From NCBI GenBank assembly GCA_030606485.1, contig JAUWGH010000005.1, positions 278,778 through 342,777 on the forward strand: a stretch of DNA of 64,000 bases, read 5' to 3'. This document shows, one piece after another, positions 61,489-64,000 of this stretch. Each line of letters opens with the position of its first letter. The first letter of the stretch is position 1. This stretch comes from Promethearchaeota archaeon. GTDB lineage: Archaea > Asgardarchaeota > Lokiarchaeia > Sigyniarchaeales > SOKP01. The translations under genes were made by a program, and so were the position numbers. The notes under the pieces were generated by a model that saw only the letters and a program-made list of their open reading frames with translations, was not told where the DNA came from and ran no database searches.

Positions 61489-62703
61489 ATGGTAATAGTA
61501 CGAAGAGAAGGAGTTCTCTTAGAAGCAACTGAGAACGAGTTTGAAAATCAGGCTGTCTTAAATCCTACGGTGGTTCAGCAAGGAGGTTCATTACATTTAT
61601 TCTATCGCGCAGTAAAAGAAGGAAATTATTCAAGTATTGGTTATTGTAAATTGGAAGGACCCTTGAATATCGTAGAAAGGAAAAATAGTCCTATTTTGTT
61701 TCCTGAATATGATTATGAAATACATGGTACAGAAGATCCTAGAATAGTTTTTCTTGATGGTATTTATTTTATGTTTTATACGGCATATGATGGAAAAAAT
61801 GCGTTAATAGCATACGCAACTAGTAAAGACCTAAAAACTTGGGAAAAGCATGGAATAATTTCACCTAAAATGAAATACGATGAAGCAGGGAATTTTTTTC
61901 ATTTATCGAAGCTAAAAGAAAAGTATCATTTCTTTATATCATATTATAAGGATGTCGTTGCTGAAGATGTACTTTTATGGGAAAAAGATGCATTCATTTT
62001 ACCAAAGAAATATAATAATCAGTTTGCAATGTTCCATAGAGTATTACCAGATATTCAAATTATTTGTTTCGATGATTTTAAAGATTTGACAATCGATTTC
62101 TGGAAGGATTATCTAAAAAAATTAGGCGATCATGTTGTAATGGAGCCAAAATTTGGATTTGAATCAAGAAATATCGGTGCTGGAGCACCATTAATAGAAA
62201 CTGAGAGAGGTTGGCTTATGATATATCATTCTGTAGAAGATTCTAATAGGGGTAAGGTATATTACGCAAGTGCCGCCCTCCTTGATAAACATAATCCATA
62301 TAGGGTAATAGGACGGCTTAAACACCCTCTCTTTTCGCCAACTGAAGATTATGAAAAAATTGGAGATATAGCTAATGTTGTTTTCCCTACAGGCACTGCT
62401 ATATTTGGAGAAAGACTTTATATTTATTATGGTGCCGCCGATAAAAGAATAGCCGTAGTATCGGTAAATCTGCATAAACTTATTCACGAACTCTTGGCGT
62501 CTGAATTAGAGGTTGGAATTGGGTTTTTAGCAGGGCAGATTTTTCATCTCACAATTAAAGAAGAAAAAAGCTTAACTCAACTTAAGAATTTATTGAACCA
62601 AAAAGAGTATGTTTTATTGATGGCAATTGGTTGGTTAACAAGGGAAAATAAGATTCTGTGTAGAATTGATTCAGATGAATTAATCGTTAGATCTATAAGG
62701 TAA
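61489..62703 (+). CDS. GH130-family glycoside phosphorylase/hydrolase
   Basis: A 404-residue five-bladed propeller of the GH130 type (beta-1,2- or 1,4-mannoside phosphorylases). Motifs are LNPTVVQQGGSLHLFYRA, EIHGTEDPRIVFLDGIYFMFYTAYDG with the catalytic Asp in EDPR, ENRNIGAGAPLIET-like ESRNIGAGAPLI, and YGAADKRIAV. Residues 330-404 form an extra helical C-terminus. It precedes a GT4 glycosyltransferase on the same strand, a pairing seen in mannose-glycan loci (from general knowledge). ATG start; no clear ribosome site. Confidence 0.88.
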   Translation: MVIVRREGVLLEATENEFENQAVLNPTVVQQGGSLHLFYRAVKEGNYSSIGYCKLEGPLNIVERKNSPILFPEYDYEIHGTEDPRIVFLDGIYFMFYTAYDGKNALIAYATSKDLKTWEKHGIISPKMKYDEAGNFFHLSKLKEKYHFFISYYKDVVAEDVLLWEKDAFILPKKYNNQFAMFHRVLPDIQIICFDDFKDLTIDFWKDYLKKLGDHVVMEPKFGFESRNIGAGAPLIETERGWLMIYHSVEDSNRGKVYYASAALLDKHNPYRVIGRLKHPLFSPTEDYEKIGDIANVVFPTGTAIFGERLYIYYGAADKRIAVVSVNLHKLIHELLASELEVGIGFLAGQIFHLTIKEEKSLTQLKNLLNQKEYVLLMAIGWLTRENKILCRIDSDELIVRSIR

Positions 62704-62826
62704 CTATTAACAAAAAATTATTTCAAATTCCTAAGATCTTAAATTTTTTAATGTTTTTGTCTTTTTTTAAAAATAATTTTTCGAATTTTATATTGTGGGA
62801 TTACTTTTCGGTTTTATTAAAGATCA

Positions 62827-62839
62827 GACATTTAATGTC
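62827..62839. repeat. Short inverted repeat GACATTTAATGTC
   Basis: A 6+1+6 perfect palindrome in the 297-bp gap between the GH130 and GT4 genes, about 160 bp before the GT4 start. Could be an operator half-site pair. Apart from it and the TATA-like element at 62971-62980 nothing stands out in the gap. Confidence 0.25.
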
Positions 62840-62970
62840 ATTGTAATCAAAAAACTGAACCTTATCCAGTAAAATTGGGGATAAATAACATCTAAAAATT
62901 TAAAAGTGGTAAGATTATAAAATAATTACTTTATTTCTAATGAAAAAAGCAAAATAGATTTATTTTGCCG

Positions 62971-62980
62971 CATATATACA
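62971..62980 (+). promoter_or_regulatory. TATA-like element of GT4 gene
   Basis: CATATATACA centred 25 nt before ATG 63001; predicts a leaderless transcript and a promoter separate from the GH130 gene. Confidence 0.45.
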
Positions 62981-63000
62981 TTTTTAAAGAGTATTTTAGA

Positions 63001-64000
63001 ATGATATCTAATTGGATCCTTTATATGGCCACATATCCTCCAAGAGAGTGTGGGATTGCTACTTTTACAAAAGATTTAATAACAGCAATGGATAAAAAAT
63101 TTTCTCCTTCTATAAAATCAAAAATCCTCATCATGAATAATAATAATGATATTAATTATGAAAATATTGAAGATGTTTTATTTGACATTACCGATAATGA
63201 TATTTCAGCATATAAAAAGGCAGCGAAAAGAGTAAATGAGATAAATTCTATAAAGCTGATAAATATACAACACGAATTTGGTATTTTTGGTGGAGAATAT
63301 GGAAATTATTTAATTAAATTTTTAGAAATTGTGAAAAAACCAGTCGTTATATCCTTCCATACGGTCATCCCAAATCCAGAGGATAAATTAAAGAAAATCG
63401 TTCGCAAGCTAGCAAAAAAATCCACTTATTTAGTTGTACTGACTAACAAGGGGATCGACATTTTAAGAAAAGATTATAATATTAAAAAAGAGATTTTCTA
63501 CATACCTCATGGAACGCCAACAGTGTCATTTGATAACAGTATAAAAGAAAAAACAGCAATGGGTATTGCTGATAAAATTATTTTATCATCTTTTGGCCTT
63601 ATTAACTCCGGGAAAGGTTATGAATATGTAATTGAGTCGTTAACTGAAGTTGTTAAAAAATATTCTAATATTTTATATTTAATAATTGGCGAAACACATC
63701 CCGTAGTAAGGAAAAAAGAAGGAGAAAAGTATAGAAATTTTCTCAAGGAAAAAGTGAAGGAGTTTGATCTCGAAAAAAATGTAAAATTCTATGATAGGTA
63801 CTTGACGCTAGAAGAAATAGTAAAATTTCTACTAGCAACGGATATCTATATTTCTTCAAATCTGAATCCTAATCAGATTGTTAGTGGCACTTTGGCGTAC
63901 GCAATAGCCTGCGGTAGAGCGATTATCTCTACACCTTTCATTTATGCTAAAGATATTATTACACCTGAAAGAGGTCTTTTAGTAAAATTCAGAGATCCTA
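63001..64000 (+). CDS. GT4-family glycosyltransferase (cut by right edge)
   Basis: The first 333 codons of a GT-B glycosyltransferase of group 1 type. It starts MISNWILYMATYPPRECGIATFTKDLI, a typical donor/acceptor lobe opening. Then IQHEFGIFGGEYG, VVISFHTV, YIPHGTP, and the second lobe SFGLINSGKGYEYVIESL, IIGETHP, YISSNLNPNQIVSGTLAYAIACGRAIISTPF. The E-x7-E motif region reads NQIVSGTLAYAIACG with no obvious Glu pair. Acceptor probably a glycan or mannoside, in line with the GH130 neighbour. Continues past 64000. Confidence 0.85.
   Translation, partial: MISNWILYMATYPPRECGIATFTKDLITAMDKKFSPSIKSKILIMNNNNDINYENIEDVLFDITDNDISAYKKAAKRVNEINSIKLINIQHEFGIFGGEYGNYLIKFLEIVKKPVVISFHTVIPNPEDKLKKIVRKLAKKSTYLVVLTNKGIDILRKDYNIKKEIFYIPHGTPTVSFDNSIKEKTAMGIADKIILSSFGLINSGKGYEYVIESLTEVVKKYSNILYLIIGETHPVVRKKEGEKYRNFLKEKVKEFDLEKNVKFYDRYLTLEEIVKFLLATDIYISSNLNPNQIVSGTLAYAIACGRAIISTPFIYAKDIITPERGLLVKFRDP

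Overview
The window is AT-rich (roughly 70% A+T by eye), almost fully coding and clearly archaeal. It carries TFB, RNA polymerase subunits Rpo4 and Rpo7, Spt4, archaeal ribosomal proteins (eS24, eS27A, eL21, uL11-uL1-uL10-P1), Kae1 and Bud32, Pus10, NurA, endonuclease Q, and pathway genes for coenzyme F420 and tetrahydromethanopterin. Eukaryote-like parts sit among them: a Rag/Arf-like GTPase, a Rab-like GTPase, a Roadblock/LC7 protein, a V4R/Bet3-like protein, a large SDS22-type leucine-rich-repeat protein and membrane proteins with probable longin-like tails. Together these point to an Asgard archaeon, most likely of the Lokiarchaeia (Promethearchaeota) type. I saw no rRNA, tRNA, CRISPR array, insertion sequence or prophage.

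Layout. 1-4.5 kb: five minus-strand genes, mostly unrecognised membrane and zinc-ribbon proteins plus a DUF2085 protein. 4.6-12.5 kb: a 1091-residue pseudo-GTPase/helical-repeat protein, TFB, a Rag-like GTPase, an M20-like protein lacking metal ligands, and a V4R protein. 12.6-20.8 kb: HAD phosphatase coupled to a dolichol/phytol kinase-like protein, an SDR, an MFS protein with an extra C-terminal domain, an M29 aminopeptidase, two unknowns and a Roadblock protein. 21-25.4 kb: the conserved archaeal block rpo7-spt4-DUF359-(antisense small membrane gene)-eS24-eS27A-kae1-bud32.

25.7-34.5 kb is a cofactor island. A plus-strand run (DUF1464, a DmrX/AfpA-type flavoprotein, a DHPS-like protein) faces a tight minus-strand operon (deaminase-like amidohydrolase, arfC, cofG, cofH). 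mptA is transcribed divergently from that operon across only 59 bp. These genes supply tetrahydromethanopterin and the F420 chromophore, and the amidohydrolase is a good candidate for the deaminase step that follows or precedes ArfC.

34.5-46.6 kb: lipid kinase, nucleotidyltransferase, a second membrane protein with the longin-like tail, enoyl-CoA hydratase, M24 peptidase, glycosyltransferase, the LRR protein, endonuclease Q, a small zinc protein and an MFS transporter. 46.9-49.5 kb: the ribosomal stalk operon. 49.6-60.2 kb: Rab-like GTPase, NurA, then the conserved minus-strand block eL21-rpo4-DUF655-ksgA-hemK (rpo4 seems to start at an ATT codon), acyl-CoA dehydrogenase, MFS, Pus10 and a ParB-fold protein. 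60.1-61.5 kb holds a diverged direct duplication around a PH-domain-like gene and a 54-codon leaderless ORF. The window ends with a GH130 enzyme and a GT4 glycosyltransferase cut by the right edge.

Many first genes have a TATA-like element centred 25-28 nt before the start codon, as expected of leaderless mRNAs, while operon-internal genes more often show GGTG or GGAGG sites. Functions are assigned from motifs read by eye; no database search was possible.
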